From: Persicaria tinctoria
Taxonomy: Eukaryota > Streptophyta > Magnoliopsida > Caryophyllales > Polygonaceae
Direction of reading: 5' to 3'
DNA length: 64,000 bases
NCBI GenBank assembly: GCA_037127255.1
Contig: JBANSL010000013.1
Location: 68,973,188-69,037,187 of the forward strand
Positions 35,900-48,056 of this stretch are shown here, one piece after another. Made by a program: the position numbers and the translations under genes. The stretch's first letter is position 1. Each line of letters begins with the position of its first letter. Below the pieces are notes generated by a model that had not been told where the DNA came from, made no database searches, and was given only the letters and a program-made list of their open reading frames with translations.

Positions 35900-37039
35900 T
35901 AGACCTGTCAAAACGCGACCTGACTTGAGGACCTGACCCGTAAAACGTGGGTTTTGGCGCAAATATTTCAACCCGAAACCCAAAGCAAACCAAACCCGTT
36001 CAACCCGTAAATTTCTGGGTTGAATTGGGTCCATCCGTGGGTCACCCGTTGGGTCAAACTCTAAGATAATAAAAACATAAATAAGTTACAATTTAACCTA
36101 ATATTGAAATTTATTACTAATAATAATTAGGATTGAATATTATATTTTTTATCATCAACTTTACTTTATAATTTAACATTATAAATTGTTATGTATATAA
36201 AAAATACATATTACTATTGTAGCAATATTAATCACTTCTTTTCAATAATATAACTATTATAAGGGTAAAATAACAATTTTAAGTCTAGAAACTATGTAAA
36301 TAGTCGTTAAAAATACTCCATCTATTAACTTTTAAATATCGTTTACTATTCATGTATGGTTTTAAAGATGATAAAAATTATATAAAATATCAATTTATAT
36401 ATTATATATAATTTCACCCTTCAAACTAAAAAGAATGAAATTATAATAAATAAATAAAAATTTACATTTTTTATCATCCTTAAATAACGTGTATGAAAGT
36501 GAATGACATTTAAAAAATTATGGATGAGTAACACTCTTGACCTGTTGGGTTACCCCGAAGCCAGGGGCGGATAGGGCCAGAGGTGGCAGTCGCCCCTCAA
36601 TCAAAAATAAAATTTAATATATATAAATATATATATTTCTCTCGTCGATAGCTTCGATTTGATATATTATAAGCTCAAATCCGATAATTGAGTAAAGAGT
36701 TATAAACGTTTCAAAACTGAAGCTATATAAATTATTTTTCACATCATCCAAATTACTACTATACTTCTATCATACTTATCATTTTTTAACTGTGTAACTT
36801 AATACTGTAATTAAACCCGAAAACTTTAAATATTGATGGTTTTTTCAAAAAAAAATTAAAGATCAATTTTCCGTCCCTTCAACTAAGCACTTCAGGATCC
36901 GCCACTGCCCGGAGCCGTTAAATATGAGTTTGGATTGAACATTTCATGAGCCATGACCCGAGATGACTCAACCCGTAATGGACCCGAACCCGAGACGACC
37001 CGACCTTAACCCGAACGCCCGACTTGTTTGAGAGGTTCA
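35900..37039. mobile_element. hAT-like element with ACCCGAACCCG words, hosting a second hAT element
   Basis: The left end TAGACCTGTCAAAAC matches that of the element at 23883. The right end TTTGAGAGGTTCA is a decayed complement. Flanks CCTACTGG and CCTACCGC agree at 6 of 8 bases, consistent with an old hAT duplication. Both subterminal parts are rich in GACCCG/CAACCCGT words. No transposase. It ends about 170 bases upstream of the promoter region of the gene at 37406. Confidence 0.65.
36562..36907. mobile_element. Non-autonomous hAT element, 346 bp, nested
   Basis: Ends CAGGGGCGGATAG and GGATCCGCCACTG are inverted. The flanks CCCGAAGC (36554-36561) and CCCGGAGC (36908-36915) match at 7 of 8 bases. 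An internal stretch (CTCTCGTCGATAGCTTCGATTTGATATATTATAA) recurs in opposite orientation at about 58215-58310. Confidence 0.85.
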
Positions 37040-37308
37040 CCTACCGCCGGCTACCGGTGCGTCTCCCTTTCAAAAAAAAAAGAAAAAAAGTGTGACATGT
37101 CAGAAATGCCGAATTCGCATCATCCGAGTCATCCTCCTCCGCTGTAATTCAACGTATTAAGGCAAAATAAAACGGGAAAAAGACGGGAAATAGATATTTC
37201 AGTACAGAAACCGCGCCCTTCCCTCCCTCCCTCACTCTCTGTTCAAACCCCCAAATTCTCACCTCTCTCTCTCTCTCTCACTTCGTTTTCCCGCTCCTCC
37301 TTTCCCTC

Positions 37309-37317
37309 TATATAAAA
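37309..37317 (+). promoter_or_regulatory. TATA box
   Basis: TATATAAAA lies in a C/T-rich plant promoter stretch, 97 bases before the ATG at 37406. That would give a 5' leader of about 65 bases. Confidence 0.75.
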
Positions 37318-37405
37318 CCCTCTTCCGCCCTCCCCCACATACCTACTCCCTCCCCTTCCCCCAAATCTCCATTTCCCTCTCCTTCAAGCTCTCCAATCCG
37401 CCGCC

Positions 37406-37786
37406 ATGACTAGGAGGATCCGAGCTCACCCTCTCAGGGGCGACCGCTTCAGCAAGTACCTCAAACCAGGCGCTTTGGCCCACCTCAGGGACTCCAAGAT
37501 CTGCGCTAGATCCCACCGCCTCACTCGCCGCCTCCTTTCCCAACTCTCTTCTTCCTTGTTGCTGCCTTCTCTGCCTCCGCCGGCGGTTCAGATCGGCGAC
37601 GCTGACTGCTTGGAGCAGCTCGCTAGGTTCTCTTCCCCGGCCTTTGGCCCTCAGCGGTTTGGGAGGAAGAAGCTTTTGGCCGCCAAGAGTTCTGTGTTTC
37701 TTTTAGGGTTTAGTGCTGCCAGTCCGGTTATGGACTCGGAGGATTCAAATGTTAGTGTCTTAAACAGCGATCTCCTTGTTCATTGA
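37406..37786 (+). CDS. Hypothetical 126-aa basic protein
   Basis: A single-exon ORF with codon-like GC content unlike the surrounding AT-rich DNA, a TATA box, and a C/T-rich leader. The start context (CCGCCATGAC) is good. The N-terminal 40 residues are strongly basic (TRRIRAHPLRGDRF and a second Arg-rich patch, RLTRRLL). The middle is Ser/Leu/Pro-rich, and the last 30 residues carry a short acidic stretch (MDSEDSN). The N-terminus could act as an organelle-targeting or nuclear signal, but no domain is recognised. The stop is followed by about 2.2 kb of AT-rich DNA. Later exon-like pieces (about 40028-40077) may belong to it, or the ORF may be complete as is. Confidence 0.7.
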   Translation: MTRRIRAHPLRGDRFSKYLKPGALAHLRDSKICARSHRLTRRLLSQLSSSLLLPSLPPPAVQIGDADCLEQLARFSSPAFGPQRFGRKKLLAAKSSVFLLGFSAASPVMDSEDSNVSVLNSDLLVH

Positions 37787-38494
37787 ATGAATTTGTGGAT
37801 TATTTTTGTTGTCAATAATAATAATTAGGGTTTCTTTTTTCTTAACTCGCTGTTTTTCTTGGAATAAATGCTTATTTACTGTGGAATTCTTGATTGGTGA
37901 CTTAATTGTTGAATTACTTCAACAATCTCGTGGAATTGAATGTTGTTGGCTGACTGCTCGATTTAGGTTTCTGCTGGTTTGAGTTGAAATTTGAAGTTAA
38001 TAGGAATTCAGTGCTCAATTAATTTACGTATGATGGCTTCAATGGATGACGAAATGGTTACTTGTAATAACTTTAAATAAATTATGCAATTAATAAAATT
38101 CATCCCTTAATAGTTTGACCAAGGGGTCAATTACTAAATCAATCTTCAGTGGTGGTCAGTACTGGCTGTACTGCTATGAGGTTTTTGTTTCAGGGAAACA
38201 GGTTGTTTTGCCCCTCTATGTTACTCCTTGGAGCTATAGCCATGGACTGACATTGATGAAAACATCTTACTTGGCTGCAAGCTATAGACCAGGCTAGTGA
38301 TTTTTGTTTACAGGTTTGAGTTGTTTAAGAAGCAGGGTAGGATTTGGTTGCCCATACTAAAAAGTAAAAACATTCAAAGGTGATTTGGTTCTCCATGGTT
38401 GCAAAGTAATTTGAAGTTTGCATTGCTTCGAAGGATGATATAAATCACCATAGGAATCCCTTTATGTGCGGGTTTGAACTGGGCCAATAATCTG

Positions 38495-39620
38495 CTATGC
38501 ATATGTACCATGTTGCTTCATTGCTGATGTTGAGTGTTAACTAGTGGGTTTAGCTGGGAGAAGATTGGACCATTTTGTTACTCGTAATTGTTCATTACCA
38601 GTTGATTACTTCATCCTATATGGTATTCATACTATATTCTTTACTAGCAGGTTGTAGATAATTTATCGGCAAATCAGCTCAGTGCATATTGGCTATTCCC
38701 TGTTGCTCTCTGGTTAAGTGGATAAATAACTGGGTATAGCAAAGCTTTGATGATGACCTTTATATGTTAACTGCATCTGTGAGTTGGTGCTCCTATGGAG
38801 TTGCTTTGATTGAGAAGTACACAAGTTTATTCAAAAGTTCAAATTAAGTGTTTATGCTGAGTATCCTCATACAATTTACTTGTATCTAATTTCATGATAA
38901 GGTTTTATGCATGCTTAGATATCAGAAGAATACCTTATCAGGCATATATTGATTAACTACCAATTTAAACTTATTATTATCTTTGACATCTAAACTCTAT
39001 ACAATTGATTCTATATAAAGACTAAGGCATGTAAACCATTCAGGAATGACGCTTGCTCATTTACATCTTTCATTAAGTGGGCTCATGCAACTCTGAGTTA
39101 GAAATCATGGAGAAGTTAGTTTATTGAAGGCTTTCCATCTATTTTCCTTCACTATTGTAGTCTATCTTATTGCCATAGTAAGATTTTTTTCTTCCAGTCT
39201 TAGATTTGTTTGATATATAGATTATAGATGCATTTATATGTTTTTATCATATTTAATTCCCACAGACTACTCACCCTTTCATTGGTCTCGTACTTTTGGT
39301 AATAAATCCATCTTATTTACCAAAATATTATTGTTGTTATCACTGGTTTACCCGGAAATACCATCTTGATATAGTTGGGAAAGGGTGTGCACACCTTGAC
39401 ACCCAGACCCTACTTTGAGCAGGACTAACAGGGTTTGTTATTGTTGTATTCTTGTGGTATCACAATCTGTCACAATAAACCATAGTGGTAATTTGTTACT
39501 TGCACCCTGTTATGCTGTTGTAATGGCCAAGGCTAACTTGTTTCTTTTGGTTGGATGACTTTCTGCTTCAGCTCTTCTAGATCTCTCCTCCAATGCTTTC
39601 AATTACTTATGTTTTTCATG
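38495..39620 (+). repeat. Duplicated block, copy A
   Basis: Shares an ordered set of recognisable segments with 44250-45395. Examples are GTAATTGTTCATTACCAG, TGGTGCTCC..GGTGTTGC..GATTGAGAAG, CTTTTGGTAATAAATCC, AATGGCCAAGGCTA and CTCCAATGCTTTCA. The copies are same-strand and moderately diverged. This copy has the empty site of the small insertion seen in copy B. Confidence 0.8.
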
Positions 39621-39877
39621 TTGTATAGTTTTGAGCTTGTCTGGATGTTAGGTATTAAGAATTGTCAGCTTCTTTTCTTTCATATACAGCAGATGGTCAG
39701 TTGATTATGCTGCTATATAGTTGAATATGATGTGCAATAGTTGGAATGGTTACATAAAAAAAGTTGTTCAATCTGTCTCTGTTTTTTGTGGGTTCATTGA
39801 TTGAAATGGTGATATTTTTTTTTATTTATTAATAATTGGGGTTTCTGCTTTCTGATTTTTTTCCCCAGTTATAAATG

Positions 39878-39900
39878 CCCCCCCCCCCCCCCCCCCCCCC
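39878..39900. repeat. Poly-C run of 23 bases
   Basis: An uninterrupted C tract between AT-rich sequences. Its length in the assembly should be treated with caution. Confidence 0.95.
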
Positions 39901-42341
39901 GGTCATACACATCATCATATATTTCTTTTAACATTTGGTAATTAATATTCTGAAATGCATTCACATGCTATTAAGGCTTTTGATATACATCATATACTGA
40001 ATGACTGTACCATACAATTTTCTGCAGGTGTGAGAGAGAAGGAGGCATCTGAAGCAGCTGGACCTGGGAGTGCAAGGTGAGCTGATGCACAGCTAATTCG
40101 GTTATGCACTGAATATAATAATGTGGCCTCAAGCTTATTTGCTTCACATTTCTATTATGAGTTTCGGTAGCTTCATGCAGTGAAGTTGTATCTTTAGTTA
40201 CTTAACTCAAAATTTTAAGCTACCTAACCTAATAGATCTTGTCAATGTAGCATTGGATGTGAACTCTATTACAGTATTAACAAATAATAGCACTGACTCA
40301 CAAATATCTTGAACCTTCAGAACCATTCTCTGGCCCAATTCCAGTAATCATTTTAGCACAGCATTGAAGACACTCATGAATTAGATATAGTGCATTTTGT
40401 TGCATCCATTAGAGGTCTTAGTACATTCTATTTAACCACACTAGTATGTGATTCTCTTGCATTATACTTCTTTCACCTTAGAAATTGATAATTTGATACT
40501 GGTAGTCGTCAAGTTTCTAAATGAGTTTGAAGACATCATATCGTTGAACTTATGCAACTTTTATTTGAACTTGGCATTTTACTTTTAAGAAGCTGTTATG
40601 CAATTTATTAACAATCCCGTTCCTTTCACAGAGGGGGCAGAACCATCTCACGATGAATCAGAACTATGGTATGTCTGTTGCATGTTCACTTTGTTTTGCA
40701 AATAAGTGGCATTGGATTCTACATAATTTTGGAGGCTTCTTTCATAATGTTCCATTGTTAGGATTATACAATAAAGAATTGATTATTTTCTCAAATCACT
40801 GTAAACTTGGGGAGGATTAAACTGAGTTTGGGAAATTTGAGCCTCCTCTTAACCGCTTCATCTTTCTTGAGTTTCTTCCTTTCCTTGACCAACTTGAACC
40901 AACCCGTATTTTTGTGGTTTGAAGCTGTTTACTGTTTAGTTTATGGTTTCAGTTCAGGATTTTTATTAAAAGAAAAACTTAAACAAACCGTAAAGGCCTG
41001 TATTATTGCAATTTGCATAATGATCCAAAATTCCAAACTGCAAAATCATAAACCACCTTCTAAATTCTATTTTTTCTTTTCTCACTAGGCCAAATCCGCT
41101 CTTTCATGCTCCATTGTCCTACCGTCTCCCTAAACTCAAACTTTTGTTCGGTATAGAAGAGCGACTAAATCACCAAGTTACTTCCTTTTTGGCTCCTGAA
41201 AAGTAAACATTGATCCCTTAGAACACTGTTTACATAATGGAAAATCATTTTCAGAAGAAAGTGTATTGCCATGCCACACACTATTCTAATTTCATGTTTA
41301 GTTTTCATCCGAACCTGCACAATTTTTTGTGCCTCCTGCTGTTGTTAATTGCTATACGGACAAGCTATCTGAACAATGTGCTTGCAGGCTGTATCACTGC
41401 GTTATAAACCTTCAGATGTTGACTCCTAGTTTTGTGTTATCAATTGCAGCACTTCCGATCCAACAGGTCCTGGCCCGTCCTTCAGACCCGGAACATGGCA
41501 GTCACCGCATTAGACTCAGTTTTGAACATATCTCATGGAATTCAGATAATTCTCTGTACAAGTATGGTAACGGCATTCAACTCAGTGCCCGCAGGATATC
41601 TGGACCGGAAAGCTAATAGATCTCAGGGCAATTCATGGTGCACCCAATCTTTCTGTGTTGATTTTGTTGATGGAACGATTCCTTTGATTTGGACTTCGCT
41701 GAATTTGAATGCTGGGGTTTCTTTCCTTTTGTTGTCTTCATCTTTGCATTTCATTCAATTTTCCCCTTTTAAAGAGGGAAAGAGGGTTGTAGTATTGATG
41801 AATTTCACTTTGTCATCTTGTTCAATATGCATTCCATTGTCTAGCTAAAATGATGAAGTTTACATACCGGCAAAATTAAAATAAAATTGAAGGTAGCACC
41901 AACAACTACTGCTAAGGGAACTGCCCTAAGACAAGCATCCAAATTACAATACTACATACTTTATTACAACCTGCAATTTATTGACTCGTTGCTTGACTCG
42001 TCGTGCAATCCTCTGTCAGCCTCAGACCTCTTAACACGCCTTTTGATTGAATGCTTCCACTGAAAGTGAAAGTTCACCACGAGGGGTAACTTGATCACTT
42101 GTTTTGTAACGCGATCACATGCATTTTGAATTGATTGAATGTTCTTGTTTGGTTGCCTTTTGAAACCTGCTATCAGATATGGATAGCCACATTGTAGTTT
42201 CTTGTGTTATTTTCGGTTTCCTAATGCTAATTCGCCGGTTTCATCAAGAAGCAGAAGATTCTCTGACCATAAGTATCTTGGGAATTAGTGTTTTTCTACT
42301 TTGACCTTCATTCAGCTGTAAGATTGTGAATCTTACTGTCA

Positions 42342-44100
42342 GTGGCTGAGCATCCTTTCAGTGAAATACTCACTCGCCTTCCCAAGCTGGGCGGTGGTGA
42401 GTTTGGAAAGTTTTACAGCTTACCAGCCTTGAATGAGCCAAGGATTGGTAAGACTTAAACCATGCTAGCTATCTTATATGTGACTTATGGTTGTATCATT
42501 GTTTGTTAGAACATTCGGTGCAGACAAGTATTTGGAATCTACTGGCATTGAACTCGCAGTGTTACCTAGTACGTTCCTTGTTGGCTTCCTTCTTGTTTTG
42601 GTGCAGAGGTTGCCATTCTCCATTTGGATTCTTTCGGAATCTGCAATCGTGTGCAAGGATGATGTGAAAGCACAGCCCCAATGCAAGTTGTTCAAGCCTG
42701 CCCGTGTGCTTCTGCAGGTTTGTAGTACGCCTTCTGTGAGAACATTTCTTACCTTTCTGTTTGGAATTAAGATCGCATGTTCTATTCTGTGGCATAGGAT
42801 TTCAATGGTGTTCCAGCTATGGTGGATTTATCTTCAATTCAAGATGAAATGAACAATCTTGTTGGTCACATCCCAACAAGATCAACCCATTGGTATAGTG
42901 GCTTATTGTCTTCTATTTTCTGTATCATAGTATTTAAAATGTGAATGATTCTTGAAATCGATTGTTCTTTTGATGTGTTTAACCATTATAGTGTGTTAGA
43001 TCTATACTACATATAGAGTATTGTTTAACAGGTGCCCGTTCATCTTGCTGTTGATCATTCAGTCCAAGACTCCAAGATGATGTAGCAAAGTCCGGGAATG
43101 CAGTGCAGTCAAACTTGGAGTTTGAATTTAAAAGGAAGAAAGAGGCATTTGCATTTCTGAAATGGGGATCGAGTGCTTTCAAAAACATGCTTGTTATTCC
43201 TTGATTTCCTTCTGGTTCTGGTATTGTCCACCAGGTCAGAAGTCCTATACATGTTCTTCACTCTGAATGATTTTACCTAAGAAGCTGTGACATTACAATA
43301 GAGTTGCTATCCTAGAATATATTAATGATGCTTCTTGATACATTCAGGTCAACCTGGAGGACCTTGAACGAGTTGTATTCAAAACCGACGGTATGCTTTA
43401 TCCGGACACTGTGGTTGGTACTGATTCACACACAACAATGATTAATGGGCTTGGAGTAGTTGGCTGGGAGTTGGAGGAAATAAGGCTGAGGCATCCATGC
43501 TCGGTCAAGTGAATATTTTTGACATTATTGTAGATGACTTTATTTTCTCTTCTTTTTTTTTTTCTATTTTCATGGAAGTTATGTTTCCTATTCAACAGCT
43601 CAAAGAGCTACTGAAGTAGTAATGACTTTTTTGGATCATAAAATCCAATGAAATAAGATGCTGTTTTCAAATGTGGTTTGCTGTATATGTATACCATTTT
43701 CCAATGCTTTGGCATTTTACTCAATCCGGCTGTCATAATATTTCCTTGTGTTGAATAATGGAGTTCTATTTGGGTGAGCCCAGGCAAACTATATAATACA
43801 TTGTAACTATCATCTTTTGCTATCATACACTTTTTAGGGAATGTAAACATATGTTAGAACTTGGCTAATCTTTGAGTTTGTCAATCATTATTCTTTTTTC
43901 ATTGTCTTTGAGTTCGTTAATAATTTAACCATGTGTCTTGCAGCCTAGCCTATGAGCTTGATTTTACCTGGCGTTGTTGGATTCATGATGATGACGAAAT
44001 TGTGCAATGGCGTCACTGCTACAGATTTGGTATTAACTGCGACACAGACCCGAGGAACTGAGGAAGCATGGTGTTGTTGGCAGGTTTGTAGAATTCTGTG
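42342..44100 (+). pseudogene. ACO-like: Aconitase N-terminal third, non-processed pseudogene
   Basis: Six exon-like pieces (42342-42447, 42607-42717, 42798-42892, 43032-43234, 43348-43508, 43944-44100) with GT-AG borders follow plant aconitase in order. The matching motifs are [70 protein letters not shown], and [31 protein letters not shown]. Aconitase is an iron-sulfur enzyme that interconverts citrate and isocitrate. The copy has frameshifts (in exons four and five), stops, and lost segments, and no exons after the sixth. The cluster-binding Cys region and C-terminal domain are not present. Retained introns exclude retroposition. Confidence 0.92.
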
Positions 44101-44249
44101 GTAAGTTCTGAAAGTAATTTATAGCGCTGAATGATGACATTTGTGTCAGATATTTTAAAGGCTATTGATGGTCTGGTTAAAAATCAGTTTGAAGTTTGTA
44201 CATTTCCTCACTGTTGAGCTAAGAGTTGAAGTGGACTTGTATTTTGTTA

Positions 44250-45395
44250 TGTATATGTACTACTGTTGTTTCATTGCTGGTATGGGGTGTTAACTATTGG
44301 CTCTCGCTGGGGCAAGGTTGGACCTTTTTCAGCTATTTGTAATTGTTCATTACCAGCGGACTACTTCATAACTTTACTAGCAGGACATAGGCAATCCGCA
44401 AATCAATTCAGTGCACCAATATAAGTTTTATTTATAGTCTATTCCATTTTCCTCTCTATTGAGTGGATATATATGATTGAGTTGGAAAAGTGTTGATGAT
44501 AAATTGATAAATAACCCTTATTTTTTAAAATTGCATCGATGAATTTGTGCTCCGATGGTATTGCTTCGATTGAGAAGATACAAAATTTGTATTAAAATTT
44601 AGTTTTTTCTGCTCAGAAATTTACTAGTTGAATCTGACTCTTAAGTCTTAAGCTGATTGGATTCCTAGATAACTGTTCAGTTACTTTCAAAACGACTTGC
44701 TTAACTGTATGATATGATTTTGTGCACATTGTTTACCGATTAATGCTGATTGTTATGGTTGACATCTCAACTGTCTTAAATTGAATCTTTATGGAGGGTA
44801 AAGCGTGGAAATTGTTCAAGGATGACATTAACTCATTCCATTCTGATAGGCTTTTCAGTTTTCATCTTTGTCTCTTTACTAATGTTTTTTTATCTTGTTT
44901 GTGTTGTAATATATTTTTGTAAGTCTTCAATTTGGACTTGGTTGACATATAGATTATAGATGCATATATATGTTCCATCATCTTATTTGAAGTACCCAGT
45001 AGTCAATTTTGATGATCTCCTACTTTTGGTAAAGATCTTTCTAATGTGGTGCCCATGAGCGCACATTAAGCAACCCAAAAAGGAAAGATTCATCTTCAAA
45101 AAGTGCATTTTCCTAGTTTCAATGCATTAGTCTCTAGAGTCAATGCATTGAAACTAGGGTATCTTTCCATTTTTGGTTGTCTATTAGAAAAACCGTTTGG
45201 TAATAAATCCACCTGATTTATCAGAATCTGTTACTATAATCAATAGTGGTAATTAGATACTTGCTCCCTCTGTTGTTGATATGCCATTTTAATGGCCAAG
45301 GCTAGGTTGTTTGTGTAGGTTGGATGACCTTATTCTTCAGTTCTTTTGTATCTCTGCTCCAATGCTTTCAGTTGAATCTGTTTGTGTTTCTGCTT
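44250..45395 (+). repeat. Duplicated block, copy B
   Basis: Copy of 38495-39620 in the same orientation, starting in what would be the intron after the last aconitase exon. It carries an extra 163-base insertion at 45033. Confidence 0.8.
45033..45195. mobile_element. 163-bp MITE with hairpin core, absent from copy A
   Basis: Flanked by TTTGGTAA (45025-45032 and 45196-45203). Copy A at about 39295 has a single TTTGGTAA, the empty site. Ends AGATCTTTCTAAT and ATTAGAAAAACCG are imperfectly inverted. The core has a perfect 17-bp inverted repeat (CCTAGTTTCAATGCATT, 45112-45128 and 45142-45158) within a longer hairpin from about 45071. An 8-bp duplication suggests hAT; Mutator is possible. Confidence 0.82.
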
Positions 45396-48056
45396 GTGAT
45401 GTCTTTGGCAGTCTTTAAACCTTATAAGGGCTATTTAACTTCACTCAAGTCTTGGAAACCTGATGTTATGTGATTTCTTATATCTGATGGGGTCGTCTGT
45501 AGCTGTGTAATGATTCTGTTGCTTTTGGCTGTAGCTTCTCCATAAGTTGAATCTTCATTTTCTACTTCAGAAAAAGACGACGGTGCTAACGATCGAGGGC
45601 AATCTGCACCTGCAAATGCAATCAGCAGAACCATGAAAACAAAAATTCTAACTGCAGATGTTCGCTGTTATGTTGATCGGATTGTTCGGCGTTGGATCCT
45701 ATCACAGTATACAATGGCAGGAGTTTCCTTGCAAAAAAAGGGGATCTGTCCAGAGGGTCATATATCAAGTGCAATTACAAAGTAATTGTTTCAAGCCACT
45801 ATATAAATCGGGCAAACGAAAGGAGTGGACGACGTTGCAAGATGTTCCTTTTTCTATGACTGAACAAGGCTGGCAGCCCACGTGCGGTAACTCTCGGCCA
45901 GGTAAAATACTAGAAACATTTATGGTACAGCACAAGAATACTAGGAAGGGGACCATCACAAGAGTTGTAAAGATATCACAGTAGTCCTTAATTTATGGCC
46001 AATCACTCTAAACTGTGCCTGTTCTTAGCAAAATTAATAGAAATTTAATTTCTGATGGCTAAACAGATGCTAAATACCAAAAACTTGCAGGAAATGACAA
46101 CCACTGCCTGTTGCTGACAACTTGACATTATACAAAGCATGTTTAAATCGCGATAACGGGGAAGCCCACCCAATTACCCAAATATGTAGATTGTTTATAT
46201 CTCTTGGTTAGATGGTGATGTGCTTCATGGCCGGGTTAAGGTATTGAGGGCTGTTTATTTTTGACTGGTATGATCCTGAGCACAATATCCTTTGGTTGTA
46301 TCTTCATCCTGTTTGTATCTTAGGTAGCTAACAATATCAAACAAGGTGCCATGTACCAAGACTTACCCAGATGAATGAAAGGTGTTTGTGTTTCTGTTTG
46401 GAGGCCAACTTTCCAAGAATCCAAACATCAATCAAGGTACACCCTCTCACTTGTCTGTCTTTTTTCGCCCCCGATTTCACGCCTACCAATTCAATGCATA
46501 ATCAGATCTGCTGTGACTTGTTACCAGCCTGTATTATCAACCTCATTGCACTTTGGGTCAAAAAAAGCAATTATAGACTTATGTCTGCCACTCCCCATGG
46601 GATAAAGGGACCTACTCATCAAGAAACTTGCAAAGATCATTAGGGTGAAAGTTGTCTTGACTCCACCATCCCCACCACAGGACACCCGCTTGACTTGTAG
46701 CTGATCCATCACCCTACCCCACACATGACACACCCATTTTCGGCCGCTGCTTGATGAACAACCATTGGTTGGCAAATAATCAGGTAAACAGTCTAAATGA
46801 ATCCAGCCTAAACGAATCTAGCTAGATTATTTTATTGGAAGCCTAGTAGACACTTGCAATAGTGATATTTTTTTTTAATTATAAAGTAGTAATAGTGAAG
46901 GAGATCAAGTTGGTTTTTGTTTTGTCCTAAATTTGGAATCCTCCATGGTTAATTTTTAAGCTTTTATTTCATTCCAGCCCGCCTTTTTTTAACCATCTAT
47001 CATATTTTGAAGCTGAAAGTTTCTTCCACTGAATTGATTTTTATAATGAAAATCATGTTTTCTGCTTACATATGTTTAAACATAGGACTTGTGTTTATCT
47101 ATCTATAATCTATATGGATACGCGACGTGTTGCCCCGTTGGCATTCACCAATAACTAATCACTCACTGGCGTCTGTCAATTTTTTTTTTATATAACAACA
47201 TACTATGACATAACAGGAAGCATTTTTACAATTCTACATCATACTGGTGTGCTTGGTTAATCCAGCAGAAGAAATCCAGGGCAAGTGGGCAATTCCAATA
47301 AGGAACTGTGAAGTTTTGTGGAAACTGTTCAAAATCCTGCTTATTTTATTAAAGTCCCTATCATTATCATTGCAAATTGAGCTAACACCCACTTTTCCAA
47401 ATGGGTTTTCAATCTGATGTATATATATATAAGACAGCTCTTCAATCAGTGCACTAGGCTATGTGAATGTGGGGGTGCCAATATCACTTTTTAGGCTTTT
47501 AGCATCTCTACAAATATATCATCTTTGAAGAAACCCATTTTGAGTTTGGTTAATTTCTTCTCATCTGATTGGAATTAGCATCCACACCCATCCATGGTGT
47601 GAAAAGATCAGTAAACAAGCAAGCTGATAGCCTCTTCTTTATGACCCTTGCAGTCATTTTTATCCTGCAAAGATCTCCAGAATCATAGGATTCAAAGAAG
47701 TGAAGAGCACCCCCAAAGATCTCCAGGTACTTGGACTCATCTCCTCCTCTTTATGTGCTGTTAAAGTCGTTTTGGGATATGAGAAGTTCAATCAGTTGCC
47801 TCATTTTTCCACTAATGACTGCTAAACAGTCTTTTTTGATTGACACCCTTTCTTTGTTGTCTGTCCAGGTTCATTTTTTCCTCTATAAGAGACGTGAGGA
47901 GTTTGTCCCTTACAGAGGTTTTTCATTAGCAGATACAACTACCAAATTTGCCTCTTCCAGAAATAGGAAACTAGATCTATCTGATTGAATCAAGAATTTT
48001 GTGGGAAAGGTCTGATTCACTCAATTTTGGAAGAAAAACTTAGATTTTGTAGTCTG
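45396..48056. other. Spacer upstream of the S40 gene
   Basis: The ORFs at 45658-45984 (plus) and 45431-45634 (minus) match nothing I know. A TATA-like ATATATATATAAG lies at about 47421-47432. A GC-richer, leader-like stretch before 48057 may contain a 5'-UTR intron. No other gene was seen. Confidence 0.4.

Larger units (their letters stand above)
37787..42341. other. AT-rich spacer or introns, no firm gene
   Basis: Exon-like segments with splice-like borders occur at about 40028-40077, 40632-40675 and 41448-41630, but they do not join into a protein I recognise. The stretch includes the duplicated block (38495-39620) and a poly-C run. Confidence 0.4.

Noticed and set aside
45431..45634. 67-codon minus-strand ORF with a hydrophobic start, resembling a small secreted peptide
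   Set aside because: No conserved peptide motif and no promoter evidence; expression data would be needed.
45658..45984. 108-codon plus-strand ORF
   Set aside because: No domain recognised; lies next to a duplicated non-coding block.
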